From NCBI RefSeq assembly GCF_015291885.1, contig NZ_CP036186.1, positions 620,001 to 684,000 of the forward strand: a DNA stretch of 64,000 nucleotides. The letters run 5' to 3'. Origin of the DNA: Stutzerimonas stutzeri. Lineage in GTDB: Bacteria > Pseudomonadota > Gammaproteobacteria > Pseudomonadales > Pseudomonadaceae. The stretch's first letter is position 1, and each line of letters begins with the position of its first letter. A program made the position numbers and the translations under genes. Shown here piece after piece: positions 53,056-62,633 of this stretch. The notes beneath the pieces are model-generated. The model made no database searches. It was not told the origin of the DNA and saw only the letters and a list, made by a program, of their open reading frames with translations.

Positions 53056-53661
53056 ATGTCCAGTTACCCGCCTGCCATCCTTTATATCCATGGCCTCAAC
53101 AGCTCACCTGTTTCACAGAAGGCGAGCCAGCTATCCGCTGCGCTGAAAAAGCTAGGCCTGGCTGATCGATTGCGGGTTCCTGCACTGCATCATCATCCAC
53201 GCCAGGCCCTCATCCAGCTCGAAGCCTGCCTCGCCGAGCTCGGGCGCCCGCTGCTGGTCGGCAGCTCGCTTGGCGGCTACTATGCGACCCACCTCGCCGA
53301 GCGCCATGGCCTGAAGGCTTTGCTCATCAACCCGGCCGTGACACCGCACCGCCGTTTCGACGGTTACCTCGGGCCGCAGACAAACCTCTATAGCGGGGAA
53401 GTCTGGGATCTTACCGAGGATCATGTGGCCGCTTTGGCGGAACTGGAAACCGCGCCGCCGCAGGATGCTGAGCGCTATCAAGTCTGGCTGCAGACAGGTG
53501 ATGAAACGCTGGATTACCGTGATGCTGCACAGTTCTATCGTGGCTGTGCCTTGCGCATTCAGGCTGGCGGCGACCATGGCTTCCAGGGGTTCGCTGAGCG
53601 TCTGCCGGCGCTCTTGGCGTTCGCTGGCTTCGAGCCGAATAAGTGGTTGGAGCAGCTCTGA
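53056..53661 (+). CDS. yqiA: YqiA-type alpha/beta-hydrolase esterase
   Basis: A 201-residue esterase of the YqiA (UPF0227) family. It opens with ILYIHGLNSSPVSQKA, has the nucleophile elbow GSSLGGYYATHLA with Ser at about 74, and the catalytic His in GGDHGFQGF near the end. E. coli YqiA hydrolyses short acyl-CoA and p-nitrophenyl esters; the natural substrate is unknown. It lies between cpdA and parE as in E. coli and Pseudomonas. The frame is open upstream to 52969 without homology; ATG 53056 starts the conserved sequence. Confidence 0.9.
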   Translation: MSSYPPAILYIHGLNSSPVSQKASQLSAALKKLGLADRLRVPALHHHPRQALIQLEACLAELGRPLLVGSSLGGYYATHLAERHGLKALLINPAVTPHRRFDGYLGPQTNLYSGEVWDLTEDHVAALAELETAPPQDAERYQVWLQTGDETLDYRDAAQFYRGCALRIQAGGDHGFQGFAERLPALLAFAGFEPNKWLEQL

Positions 53662-53787
53662 CAGAAACATGTGCAGGCGGAGCAGGTCGATCTTCGCCAC
53701 GTGCGACGCTTTATCCCGGCCGGTGCGCTGGTTTTTTCGCGGCCCTTAGCGGCTGATTGTTCAGAACATAAGGACAGTGCCAGACAG

Positions 53788-55674
53788 ATGTCTTATACCG
53801 CAGAAGCCATCGAGGTTCTTTCCGGCCTCGACCCAGTGCGCAAGCGCCCGGGCATGTACACCGACACCTCGCGGCCCAATCATCTTGCCCAGGAAGTCAT
53901 CGACAACAGCGTCGATGAAGCCCTTGCCGGTCATGCCCGCGCGGTTCAGGTGATCCTGCATCAAGACAGCTCGCTTGAAGTGATCGACGATGGCCGCGGC
54001 ATGCCGGTTGATATCCACCCTGAAGAGGGTGTACCCGGTGTCGAGCTGATCCTCACCAAGCTGCACGCAGGTGGCAAGTTCTCCAACAAGAACTACCAGT
54101 TCTCAGGTGGTTTGCACGGCGTTGGTATCTCTGTGGTCAATGCGCTGTCCACGCGCGTCGAAGTGACCGTCAAGCGTGACGGCAGCGAGTACCGCATGAG
54201 CTTCGCCGACGGCTTCAAAGCCGCCGACCTGGAAGTCATCGGTAGCGTCGGCAAGCGTAATACCGGCACCAGCGTGCGCTTCTGGGCTGATCCCAAGTAC
54301 TTCGATTCACCCAAGTTTTCCATCACTCGCCTCAAGCATGTGCTCAAGGCAAAGGCGGTCCTGTGTCCAGGGCTGAACGTCAGCTTCGAGGACAAGAGCA
54401 CCGGCGAGAAAGTCGAGTGGCATTACGAGGATGGTCTGCGCTCCTATCTCGTCGACTCGGTCAGCGACTACCTGCGCCTGCCCGATGAGCCCTTTGTCGG
54501 CAAGCTGGCCGGAAATACCGAGGCGGTAGACTGGGCCTTGCTCTGGCTGCCGGAGGGCGGCGAAAGCGTTCAGGAGAGCTACGTCAACCTGATTCCCACG
54601 GCCCAGGGCGGCACCCACGTCAACGGTCTGCGCCAGGGTCTGTTGGATGCGATGCGTGAGTTCTGCGAGTTCCGCAATCTGCTGCCGCGCGGACTCAAGC
54701 TGGCGCCTGAGGACATCTGGGAGCGCATCTCTTTCGTCCTATCGATGAAGATGCAGGAGCCTCAGTTCTCCGGTCAGACCAAGGAGCGCCTGTCGTCTCG
54801 CGAAGCTGCCGCTTTCGTTTCCGGCGTGGTCAAGGATGCCTTCAGCCTGTGGCTCAACGGGCATCCCGAGTTGGGTATGCAGCTAGCCGAGCTGGCGATC
54901 AACAATGCCGGGCGTCGTCTCAAGGCCGGCAAGAAGGTAGAGCGCAAGAAGATCACCCAAGGCCCCGCGCTGCCGGGCAAACTGGCCGACTGCGCCGGGC
55001 AGGATCCGATGCGCTCCGAGCTGTTCCTGGTCGAGGGTGATTCGGCCGGTGGCTCTGCCAAGCAGGCGCGGGACAAGGAGTTCCAGGCGATCATGCCGTT
55101 GCGCGGCAAGATCCTGAACACCTGGGAAGTCGACGGCGGCGAAGTACTCGCCAGCCAGGAGGTCCACGATATTGCCGTAGCGATTGGCGTCGACCCGGGA
55201 GCGGCGGATCTGGGGCAGCTGCGTTACGGCAAGGTCTGCATCCTCGCCGATGCCGACTCCGATGGTCTGCACATCGCCACGCTGCTGTGCGCCTTGTTCG
55301 TCCAGCATTTCCGTCCATTGGTCGAAGCCGGACATGTCTATGTTGCCATGCCGCCGCTGTATCGAATCGATCTGGGTAAGGACATCTTTTACGCGCTCGA
55401 TGAGGCTGAGCGCGACGGCATCCTCGAGCGTCTGGTCGCCGAGAAGCGTCGTGGCAAGCCGCAAGTCACGCGCTTCAAGGGGCTTGGCGAAATGAACCCG
55501 CCGCAACTGCGTGAAACGACCATGGACCCGAACACCCGTCGGCTGGTGCAGTTGACCCTGGACGACTTCGAGGGAACCCGCGAAATCATGGACATGCTGC
55601 TTGCCAAGAAGCGCGCCGGCGACCGCAAGAGTTGGCTCGAATCCAAGGGCAATCTGGCGGAGGTGCTGGTTTGA
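53788..55674 (+). CDS. parE: DNA topoisomerase IV subunit B
   Basis: A 628-residue GHKL ATPase subunit that, with ParC, unlinks daughter chromosomes. ATP-site motifs are EVIDNSVDEALAGHA, DDGRGMPVDIH and GGLHGVGISVVNALS; the Toprim part has VEGDSAGGSAKQARD and the metal-binding LADADSDGLHI. The 3' end has GLGEMNPPQLRETTMDP. Start ATG 53788 begins MSYTAEAIEVLSGLDPVRKR; the open frame reaches 53671. Its TGA overlaps the TTG start of the next gene. Confidence 0.96.
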   Translation: MSYTAEAIEVLSGLDPVRKRPGMYTDTSRPNHLAQEVIDNSVDEALAGHARAVQVILHQDSSLEVIDDGRGMPVDIHPEEGVPGVELILTKLHAGGKFSNKNYQFSGGLHGVGISVVNALSTRVEVTVKRDGSEYRMSFADGFKAADLEVIGSVGKRNTGTSVRFWADPKYFDSPKFSITRLKHVLKAKAVLCPGLNVSFEDKSTGEKVEWHYEDGLRSYLVDSVSDYLRLPDEPFVGKLAGNTEAVDWALLWLPEGGESVQESYVNLIPTAQGGTHVNGLRQGLLDAMREFCEFRNLLPRGLKLAPEDIWERISFVLSMKMQEPQFSGQTKERLSSREAAAFVSGVVKDAFSLWLNGHPELGMQLAELAINNAGRRLKAGKKVERKKITQGPALPGKLADCAGQDPMRSELFLVEGDSAGGSAKQARDKEFQAIMPLRGKILNTWEVDGGEVLASQEVHDIAVAIGVDPGAADLGQLRYGKVCILADADSDGLHIATLLCALFVQHFRPLVEAGHVYVAMPPLYRIDLGKDIFYALDEAERDGILERLVAEKRRGKPQVTRFKGLGEMNPPQLRETTMDPNTRRLVQLTLDDFEGTREIMDMLLAKKRAGDRKSWLESKGNLAEVLV

Positions 55675-56654
55675 GCCGCCGTTGGCTGGCACTGCTGTGC
55701 CTGGCTTCTGCGCCGCTTTGGGCCAACGAGCCGGCGCCCGAACTCAAATTGCTCGGCGAGTATCCGGTTGAGGGCATGACCGGCGGCAACCTGTCAGGGA
55801 TGGCCTGGTGTGGCGACGCACTATGGGCTGTATCGGACCGTGAGGACGACGTTCTCTATCGTCTGGACACCAGTGTCTCGCCTTGGCAGGCAGAGCCTGA
55901 GCGCTTCGAGGCCGGCCCGCCGCCTCACAGCGGTTTGCCCTGGGGTATGCGCATGCGCGCCTGGCTCAGTGGACACGTGCGCGGTGGTCATCTGGATTTC
56001 GAGGGTTTGAGCTGCGATAGCTCGGGTAATCGCTATGTGGTCAGCGAAGCCCATGCGGCTGTACTGCGAGTCAGCCCGGCAGGTACTGCGGAATGGCTTC
56101 GCCTGCCCGACTCACTGGTTCGTCAGGCACGGGCCAGCGGTATGCTCTGGCACTTCAACGCCCTGTTCGAAGGCATCGCGGTAGACCCTAAGGCCGAGCG
56201 CATGTGGTTGGCGGCAGAGCGCGAACGCCGCGGTTTGCTGGTATTGCATCGAAAGCAGAGCAGCTGGCAATGCACCGGCGGCTGCGTATTGATGGCTCAG
56301 GGCGGCCACCAGCAGCCGCCGGAAGCGTTAGGTGAGATGCCGGTCCCGCGCAGCTTTTCGGCCATCGCGTTCTTTGGCGACAAGTTGTTCGTGCTGGAGC
56401 CATCGGCCTACCGGATTTGCCGCCGCAGCCCGGCCACCGGGGCGGTCGAGCGTTGCTGGTCATTTGCCGCCGAAGCCTTGACCGAGGAGCGTCGCTACGG
56501 GGAACCCTATGGCAATGCCGAGGCGTTGTGGGTTGACGCCGAAGGCGCCTGGATTGGCGTAGATAACAATGGCAAGGCCCGTGGCGATGGAGAAAAGCGT
56601 CCGATCGTCTGGCGCTTCGCAGCGCCGAATGGCGGTTGGAGCGCGCGGCCGTGA
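55671..56654 (+). CDS. Esterase-like activity of phytase family protein, exported
   Basis: A 327-residue exported protein. A signal peptide (RRWLALLCLASAPLWA, about 3-18) leads into a beta-propeller-like sequence with repeated acidic and tryptophan-containing strands such as GNLSGMAWCGDALWAVSDRED, HLDFEGLSCDSSGNRYVVSE and EALWVDAEGAWIGVDNNG, features of the SdiA-regulated/phytase-esterase-like family. The function is not established. Start is TTG 55671, overlapping the parE stop, with GGAGG about eight bases before. Order equals PA4966. Confidence 0.8.
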   Translation: MSRRWLALLCLASAPLWANEPAPELKLLGEYPVEGMTGGNLSGMAWCGDALWAVSDREDDVLYRLDTSVSPWQAEPERFEAGPPPHSGLPWGMRMRAWLSGHVRGGHLDFEGLSCDSSGNRYVVSEAHAAVLRVSPAGTAEWLRLPDSLVRQARASGMLWHFNALFEGIAVDPKAERMWLAAERERRGLLVLHRKQSSWQCTGGCVLMAQGGHQQPPEALGEMPVPRSFSAIAFFGDKLFVLEPSAYRICRRSPATGAVERCWSFAAEALTEERRYGEPYGNAEALWVDAEGAWIGVDNNGKARGDGEKRPIVWRFAAPNGGWSARP

Positions 56655-57184
56655 GCCAGACCGCCGGGCGTCGCGCCGGGCGCGTGATGTTGGTGCTGGC
56701 CTGGGGTGCAGGTTTGTTCTTGGCCACCCGGTTCTTCGCGGCGTGGGAGGAAGGCCGAACCAATCCCAATCGCGAGCCGCTATCCTTGGTGCAGGGCGAG
56801 CAAATCGAGGTGCAGTTGACCGGAAATGCCCAAGGGCACTTCGTCGCCAGCGGGCGTATCAATGGCGAGTCTGTGACCTTTCTGCTCGATACCGGCGCTA
56901 CGGATGTCGCCATCCCCGCCGAATTGGCCGAGCGCCTGGGTTTGCAGCGCGGTACGGCGGTGATGCTGCACACTGCCAATGGCCAGACCACCGGCTATCG
57001 CACTGTGCTGTCGAGCCTCGATCTGGGTGACATTCGCCTGCGCGACGTGCGCGCTATCGTCGCTCCCGGCTTTCGCGGCGAGCAGGTACTGCTCGGCATG
57101 AGCGCCTTGAAACAACTTGAATTCACCCAGCGCGCCGGCACCTTGGTGCTGCGCCAGCAGTTACCGGAGAGGCGAGCTCAATGA
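56651..57184 (+). CDS. Membrane-anchored retropepsin-like aspartic protease (TIGR02281 type)
   Basis: A 177-residue protein with one N-terminal membrane anchor (about 13-32) and a periplasmic retropepsin-like domain. The catalytic signature is FLLDTGATDVAIP, with ILG-equivalent LLGMSALKQLEF near the end, as in clan AA proteases. Only one Asp-Thr-Gly is present, so it would act as a dimer. Relatives process ATP-grasp peptide ligation systems or have unknown roles. Start is GTG 56651, seven bases after GGAG and overlapping the previous stop (GTGA). Order equals PA4965. Confidence 0.83.
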   Translation: MSQTAGRRAGRVMLVLAWGAGLFLATRFFAAWEEGRTNPNREPLSLVQGEQIEVQLTGNAQGHFVASGRINGESVTFLLDTGATDVAIPAELAERLGLQRGTAVMLHTANGQTTGYRTVLSSLDLGDIRLRDVRAIVAPGFRGEQVLLGMSALKQLEFTQRAGTLVLRQQLPERRAQ

Positions 57185-57564
57185 GCGCGCTAATACAGGC
57201 CGCAGTGCCGGTGCTTGCTTCGCTGAACCTCGATGAAAGCCGCGACTTTTATACGGCGCTTCTCGGCTTTCATGTGCGCCTGCAAGCCTCTGACTATCTG
57301 ATCATGATGCGCGATGGCGTCGAGCTGCACTTCTGGCTCTGCCCAGAGCGACACATTGCGCAGAACACCTCCTGTTATCTCCGTACCGGTGACTGTCAGG
57401 CGCTGTATCAAGAGTTCAGCCAACGTGGCTTGGCCCTCGATGCACCTGTTTTGCGGTCCTGGGGCATGAAAGAACTTTACGTCATCGACGCCCATGGCAA
57501 TTTGCTCAAGTTCGGCGAGCAGCCTGTCGTGAGTCATCCAACCATTGCTGAAGAAAACTGCTGA
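57181..57564 (+). CDS. VOC superfamily (glyoxalase/bleomycin-resistance-like) protein
   Basis: A 127-residue vicinal-oxygen-chelate-fold protein with two beta-alpha-beta-beta-beta modules: [21 protein letters not shown] then [18 protein letters not shown], and a second half ending [18 protein letters not shown]. The glutamate and histidine positions suggest a possible metal or drug-binding site, as in bleomycin-binding proteins, but the substrate is unknown. The start overlaps the previous gene by four bases and the stop overlaps the parC start by one, so it is translated with them. Confidence 0.82.
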   Translation: MSALIQAAVPVLASLNLDESRDFYTALLGFHVRLQASDYLIMMRDGVELHFWLCPERHIAQNTSCYLRTGDCQALYQEFSQRGLALDAPVLRSWGMKELYVIDAHGNLLKFGEQPVVSHPTIAEENC

Positions 57565-59816
57565 TGAGCGAAACCATCGACCTGAGCCTGGACGGCGTGG
57601 AGCGTCGCTCCCTCGCCGATTTCACCGAGCAGGCTTACCTCAACTATTCCATGTACGTGATCATGGATCGTGCGCTGCCGCATATCGGCGACGGCCTCAA
57701 ACCGGTGCAGCGGCGGATCATCTACGCCATGAGCGAGCTCGGCTTGAACGCCGACGCCAAGCACAAGAAGTCCGCCCGGACTGTCGGTGACGTGCTCGGT
57801 AAGTTCCATCCCCATGGTGACAGTGCCTGTTACGAGGCCATGGTGTTGATGGCGCAGCCATTCAGCTATCGCTATACGCTGGTCGACGGCCAGGGCAACT
57901 GGGGCGCCCCGGACGATCCGAAGTCCTTTGCCGCGATGCGCTACACCGAGGCGCGTCTGTCGCGCTATTCCGAGGTGCTGCTCAGCGAGTTGGGACAGGG
58001 CACGGTGAATTGGGTGCCGAATTTCGATGGCACGCTCGACGAACCGGCGACGCTGCCGGCGCGCCTGCCCAACCTTTTGCTCAACGGCACCACCGGTATC
58101 GCCGTGGGCATGGCCACTGACGTGCCGCCGCACAACCTGCGCGAAGTGGCGGCCGCCTGCGTACGCTTGCTTGACGAGCCGGGCGCCAGCGTCGAGCAGC
58201 TCTGCGAGCATGTGCTTGGGCCGGATTTCCCGACCGAGGCGGAGATCATCACGCCGCGTGCGGATCTGCTGAAGATCTATGAGACAGGTCGAGGTTCCGT
58301 GCGCATGCGGGCCGTTTACCGTGTCGAGGACGGCGACGTCGTGGTCACCGCGCTGCCGCATCAGGTTTCCGGATCCAAGGTGCTGGAGCAGATCGCCGGA
58401 CAGATGCAGGCCAAGAAATTGCCGATGGTCGCTGACCTGCGCGATGAGTCCGATCACGAGAACCCATGCCGCATCGTCATTATCCCGCGCTCCAATCGGG
58501 TCGACGTGGAAGCGCTGATGCAGCACCTGTTCGCCACTACCGATCTGGAGTCCAGCTACCGCGTCAACGCCAACGTCATAGGTCTCGACGGCCGCCCGCA
58601 GGTGAAAAATCTGCGCACGCTGCTTAGCGAATGGCTGACCTATCGCATCGGTACTGTACGCCGTCGCCTGCAGTTCCGTCTGGACAAGGTCGAGCGACGC
58701 CTGCACCTGTTGGAAGGTTTGCTGGTGGCCTTCCTCAATCTGGATGAGGTGATCCATATCATCCGTACCGAGGATCAGCCCAAGCCGGTGTTGATGGCCC
58801 GCTTCGAGCTCTCCGAACTGCAGGCCGACTACATCCTCGACACCCGCCTGCGGCAGTTGGCGCGGCTGGAAGAGATGAAGATCCGCGGCGAGCAGGACGA
58901 GCTGGCCAAGGAGCGCGAAAAGCTGTTGGCGCTGCTGGGTAGCGAAACCAAGCTGAAGAAGCTGGTGCGCAAGGAGCTGATCGAGGACGCCGAAACCTAC
59001 GGCGACGATCGCCGCTCGCCGATCGTCGAGCGTGCCGAGGCGCGGGCGCTGTCGGAAAATGAGCTGCTGCCTTCCGAGCCGGTTACCGTGGTGATCTCCG
59101 AAAAAGGTTGGGCGCGCTGTGCCAAGGGCCACGATGTCGATGCCAATGGGCTTTCCTACAAGGCCGGCGACGGCTTCAGGGCCGCCGCCGTCGGGCGCTC
59201 GAATCAGTACGCAGTGTTCATAGACTCCACCGGCCGCAGCTATTCGCTCGCGGCGCACTCGCTGCCCTCGGCACGTGGACAGGGCGAGCCGCTCACCGGA
59301 CGCCTGACGCCGCCGCCGGGTGCCAGCTTCGAATGCGTAATGCTGCCCGACGACGACGCGCTTTATGTGATCGCCTCGGATGCCGGATACGGTTTCGTCG
59401 TCAAGGGTGAGGATTTGCAGGCCAAGAACAAGGCGGGCAAGGCTCTGCTCTCGCTGCCCAAGGGCGCCAAGGTGGTTGCGCCACGGCCGCTGGCCAGCCG
59501 TGATGACGACTGGTTGGCCGCTGTGACTACCGAGGGCCGCCTGCTGGTGTTCCCGGTGCGCGATCTTCCGCAGCTGGGCAAGGGCAAGGGCAACAAGATC
59601 ATTGGCATCCCTGGCGAGCGGGTTGCCAGTCGCGATGAGTACCTGATCGACCTCGCCGTGCTGCCTGCTGGCGCCACCTTGGTGCTGCAGGCCGGCAAGC
59701 GCACGCTGTCGCTCAAGGCCGAAGATCTGGAGCATTACAAAGGCGAGCGTGGTAGGCGCGGCAACAAGCTGCCGAGAGGCTTCCAGCGCGTCGAGGGTCT
59801 GCTGGTCGAAGTGTGA
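57564..59816 (+). CDS. parC: DNA topoisomerase IV subunit A
   Basis: A 750-residue DNA-cleaving subunit. The catalytic Tyr is in [15 protein letters not shown]; the quinolone-determining region reads [13 protein letters not shown] with Ser and Glu in their sensitive wild-type form. The IGD/GNWG and breakage-reunion tower are present, and the C-terminal beta-pinwheel (about 500-740) holds repeated strand pairs such as [18 protein letters not shown]. The start overlaps the VOC gene stop (TGATG). No terminator is obvious directly after it; the 180-bp gap to the next gene shows no other feature I can support. Confidence 0.96.
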   Translation: MSETIDLSLDGVERRSLADFTEQAYLNYSMYVIMDRALPHIGDGLKPVQRRIIYAMSELGLNADAKHKKSARTVGDVLGKFHPHGDSACYEAMVLMAQPFSYRYTLVDGQGNWGAPDDPKSFAAMRYTEARLSRYSEVLLSELGQGTVNWVPNFDGTLDEPATLPARLPNLLLNGTTGIAVGMATDVPPHNLREVAAACVRLLDEPGASVEQLCEHVLGPDFPTEAEIITPRADLLKIYETGRGSVRMRAVYRVEDGDVVVTALPHQVSGSKVLEQIAGQMQAKKLPMVADLRDESDHENPCRIVIIPRSNRVDVEALMQHLFATTDLESSYRVNANVIGLDGRPQVKNLRTLLSEWLTYRIGTVRRRLQFRLDKVERRLHLLEGLLVAFLNLDEVIHIIRTEDQPKPVLMARFELSELQADYILDTRLRQLARLEEMKIRGEQDELAKEREKLLALLGSETKLKKLVRKELIEDAETYGDDRRSPIVERAEARALSENELLPSEPVTVVISEKGWARCAKGHDVDANGLSYKAGDGFRAAAVGRSNQYAVFIDSTGRSYSLAAHSLPSARGQGEPLTGRLTPPPGASFECVMLPDDDALYVIASDAGYGFVVKGEDLQAKNKAGKALLSLPKGAKVVAPRPLASRDDDWLAAVTTEGRLLVFPVRDLPQLGKGKGNKIIGIPGERVASRDEYLIDLAVLPAGATLVLQAGKRTLSLKAEDLEHYKGERGRRGNKLPRGFQRVEGLLVEV

Positions 59817-59997
59817 CAATGTGCATTGGCGCTGGAATCGACGGCCGGTTTCACGGAAGATAGCGGCCTTTCCAGCCTGCGGCGTTTTGCCCGCTGCTTC
59901 ATTTGCGTCGGCTAATCCGATTGTCCGGCGCGCCATGCATGAGGCATCGGTGCCTTAGAAGGCCGCTAGCGGCCTGAACTTTGGTGTTATTACGGTA

Positions 59998-60705
59998 ATG
60001 ATGAACTTGCTGCGTGTTCCGACTGTTTTGTTGCTGGCCAGCATTGGTTTGTCCGGTTGTATCGGCTTGCAACCTGCGCCGATGTATCGGCTCGACAGCG
60101 GTACTACCGAAGTGCCGGAGCGAACCGATGGAGCCTCCGTGTTGCTGGCGCCTGTCACGCTTGCCGATTATCTACAGCGCGATGCACTGCTTCAGCGTCT
60201 GGCTGACGGTAGTCTGGCCGGTGATGTTCAGCAGGCCCGTTGGGCCGGCAGTCTGAAGGCCGATATCGAGCAATTGCTGTTGCGGCAACTGGCTTGGCAG
60301 CTGGATACCCAGAGCCTGGTGCTTGGCCCGGCCGATGAAGGTTTTGCGCCGGAGGTGCAGATCGAGCTGTCCATCACTCGCCTCGACTCCGGTCCGCAAT
60401 ACCCCGCCGTACTCGAAGCGCAATGGCGGCTGCGGGACAAAGCGGGCAAGCACCTGGGCAGCCGTCTGGTGCGACTGCAGGAAGAACATCAAGGTAGCGC
60501 AACCGATCAGGTGCGTGCACAGAGCCTGTTGTTGCAGCGCCTGAGCGAGATGGTAGCGGGGGCGGTCGAGCCTGCGCTGGTCGCCAAGACGCCACCCAAG
60601 CCGGCGCCCGCCAAGCCACAGGTGAACAGGTCTGCTGAAGCGCCGGTGCCGCGCATTCCGGCGGCCGAGCCGATTCGTACCGATATGGAAGTGTTTCGCT
60701 TCTAA
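59998..60705 (+). CDS. PqiC/YmbA-like (ABC-type transport auxiliary) lipoprotein
   Basis: A 235-residue lipoprotein. The lipobox LSGC lies at about 18-21, followed by QPAPMYRLDSG, the start typical of the DUF330/PqiC family that works with MCE lipid-transport systems. The middle holds LADYLQRDALLQRLADG and a helix ending QLAWQLDTQSL; the last 45 residues are Pro/Ala/Lys-rich and probably disordered. No MCE or permease gene is adjacent. Two ATG codons (59998, 60001) are equally possible and neither has a strong ribosome site. A strong terminator follows. Confidence 0.78.
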   Translation: MMNLLRVPTVLLLASIGLSGCIGLQPAPMYRLDSGTTEVPERTDGASVLLAPVTLADYLQRDALLQRLADGSLAGDVQQARWAGSLKADIEQLLLRQLAWQLDTQSLVLGPADEGFAPEVQIELSITRLDSGPQYPAVLEAQWRLRDKAGKHLGSRLVRLQEEHQGSATDQVRAQSLLLQRLSEMVAGAVEPALVAKTPPKPAPAKPQVNRSAEAPVPRIPAAEPIRTDMEVFRF

Positions 60706-60743
60706 GCGAAGCCCAACGGAAAACTGCGGTTATCTGCTGCAGC

Positions 60744-60792
60744 AAAAAAGCCCGATCAGGCCAGCGCTAGTCGCTTCCCGTCGGGCTTTTTT
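60744..60792 (+). terminator. Intrinsic terminator after the PqiC-like gene
   Basis: AAAAAAGCCCGA pairs with TCGGGCTTTTTT across a 25-base loop that itself can fold (CCAGCGCTAG). T and A runs on the two sides make it useful in both directions, also for the convergent gene that ends at 60884. Confidence 0.88.
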
Positions 60793-60883
60793 GTGTCTCT
60801 CGGATGAGCGCTGTTGCGGCCGGTAGGGCTCCTGCTATCACCAGCGCACGCTGCTGGGCGCGAGCGCTGGTGTGCATTCCGGA

Positions 60884-62410
60884 TCAGTGAGGGCGATTGC
60901 GCAGTTCGTGCATACGCGCCAGCTGGCGCTCCAGCAGCGAGGGGTAGGGTTCCAGTAGCCGCTCCACACAGCAGGCGCCTTCCGGGCTGGCGATCGGGCG
61001 GATACGGGCACGCTGCTGAATCAGCGAATCTTCACTGATGCTGCGCTCGACCAGCAGCAGGTTGCGGCTGTGCAGAGACATATCCAACGCTGCCTGGGCC
61101 GGCTCGCTGAGTAACAGGTCGCCCTGACTGAGATCGACCAGGTTATCGCCGCGAGTCAGGCCGAGCTGCAGCTGTAGGGCAATTCCGCTGTCAGCAACCT
61201 CGATCTGCAGCGCGTGGCCAAGAGCCCGCATCAGTTCACCGCAGCAGATCGCGTGGGTGAGGTAATTCTGCTCGTCGTCCTGGCTATGGAACAGCATCAG
61301 GCTGCTGCCGTCATTGAGCGTGTGCAGCTCGGCCTGGTAGAGGGTGGCGGCCTGTTGCAGGCAGTCGCGATAGCGTTGCAGCAACTCGGTAAGGCGCGGG
61401 CGGGGCAGGCGGCGCAACTGCTCCTGGCCGCCAAGCTGAATGGCCAGCACGGCACTGCAGCTTGGGCGTGGCGCTGCGGGTTGTGCGACTTTGGCCGCTA
61501 CGGGCGTAGCGTCGAAGGTCACTTCGTCGTCAAGCACCTCCAGCTCGTCATCGGCGCTTGTCGATAGCCGTGGCGAGCGCCTTGGCTCGTCGTCCAGTTC
61601 CATATCAAAGCGCTCGAATTGCGGCGCGTAAGACTGGTCCGAGGGCGAGTGCTCGTCACGCTGGTCGAAATAATCATCGTCCAGCGCATCGCTCATATCC
61701 AGCTCCGGCTCGGGCTTCTCGGGTATCAGGCGTGCCTGCAGTTGGCGTGCAAGGTCGCCGATCTCGTCCTGCCGTCCTGCACCCGGGGCGGGATCATCTG
61801 GATCGCGCAGCCACAGGCGTAGCTGCATCAGCGGCGTTGCCAACTGTCTGCCCAGTCGTAGGCTCAGTATCAGTGTCAGTGCGAGCAGAATCAGACTGAG
61901 CAGGCCCATGCTCTGAAGGCTGATGGTCATCGGTTGCTGGAACTGCTGCATATCCAGGCTAACGCGCAAGTGCCCGGCTATTACTTCCTGGAAGCTGATC
62001 GGCGTCGAGTAAAGGCCGTTGTCGTCACCGAGCAGGCCCTGCTGAGGGCGAGTGCCGGATTCGGCGAGCACGCGGTTGTCCACGCTATAGATTGCGGCGT
62101 GGGCGACCAGCGGGTTCTTCACCAAGTTACTCAACAGCACGTTGAGGCTGAGGATATCGTTGGCGACCAATAGATCAGTGGCTGATGCGGCTGTCTGGGT
62201 GACCAGGCTCTGGCCGAGGGCGTCGGCCTGCTGCTCCATGGCATGCTTGAACTGCATGCCGATCACCCACGCATAGATGACCAACGCGAGTGCTACGAGC
62301 AGCAGCGTATGGCTGGCAATACGCAGCACAAGCGGCACACGATGCTGGCGCACTGCGCGATAGACCATCAGGAAGAAGTTGTCTGGCTTTACGGATGCGG
62401 GCCGGTTCAC
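60884..62410 (-). CDS. Two-helix HAMP-type membrane protein with a cyclase-like C-terminal domain
   Basis: A 508-residue protein of a conserved Pseudomonas family (PA4961-like). A first membrane helix (about 32-54) and a second (about 160-182) enclose a periplasmic sensor-like domain with IYSVDNRVLAESG. A HAMP-like segment (RLGRQLATPLMQLRLWL) and a long acidic linker follow. Residues of about 345-470 resemble the fold of class III nucleotide cyclases: LTELLQRYRDCLQQAATLYQ, then ELHTLNDGSSLMLFHS and LQLQLGLTRGD, but without the metal-binding aspartates. Start is GTG 62410 (VNRPASVKPDNFF); an ATG at 62368 is also possible. Divergent from serB, whose start lies 223 bp away. Confidence 0.78.
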   Translation of the reverse strand: MNRPASVKPDNFFLMVYRAVRQHRVPLVLRIASHTLLLVALALVIYAWVIGMQFKHAMEQQADALGQSLVTQTAASATDLLVANDILSLNVLLSNLVKNPLVAHAAIYSVDNRVLAESGTRPQQGLLGDDNGLYSTPISFQEVIAGHLRVSLDMQQFQQPMTISLQSMGLLSLILLALTLILSLRLGRQLATPLMQLRLWLRDPDDPAPGAGRQDEIGDLARQLQARLIPEKPEPELDMSDALDDDYFDQRDEHSPSDQSYAPQFERFDMELDDEPRRSPRLSTSADDELEVLDDEVTFDATPVAAKVAQPAAPRPSCSAVLAIQLGGQEQLRRLPRPRLTELLQRYRDCLQQAATLYQAELHTLNDGSSLMLFHSQDDEQNYLTHAICCGELMRALGHALQIEVADSGIALQLQLGLTRGDNLVDLSQGDLLLSEPAQAALDMSLHSRNLLLVERSISEDSLIQQRARIRPIASPEGACCVERLLEPYPSLLERQLARMHELRNRPH

Positions 62411-62633
62411 AGAGCGCGGCTCTTCTCGTCGGGAATTTGCCGAGCAGTATACGGAAAGCGCAGGAGGCGCTGAAGGTCTGCGACGGTAAGCTGACGAATT
62501 GCGTCGAAATCCTCGACTTGCGAGTTGGCAGGTTCCACCGAGCAGGCACATGGCAGAGGTGTGGGCGCTGTCCAGCGTGCAGACCAGCTGATGTAGAATG
62601 CCAGCCTTCATTGCCTGCCATGGGAGCTGCGCC

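Noticed and set aside
57564..59816. Possible quinolone-resistance change in parC
   Set aside because: The [11 protein letters not shown] region has the wild-type Ser and Glu.
57534..59936. 800-codon open frame antisense to parC
   Set aside because: Composition artefact of GC-rich coding DNA; low-complexity His/Gln/Arg sequence with no family features, and parC is certain.
59819..59997. Possible small gene between parC and the PqiC-like gene
   Set aside because: Short open frames here lack ribosome sites and conserved sequence; nothing supported.
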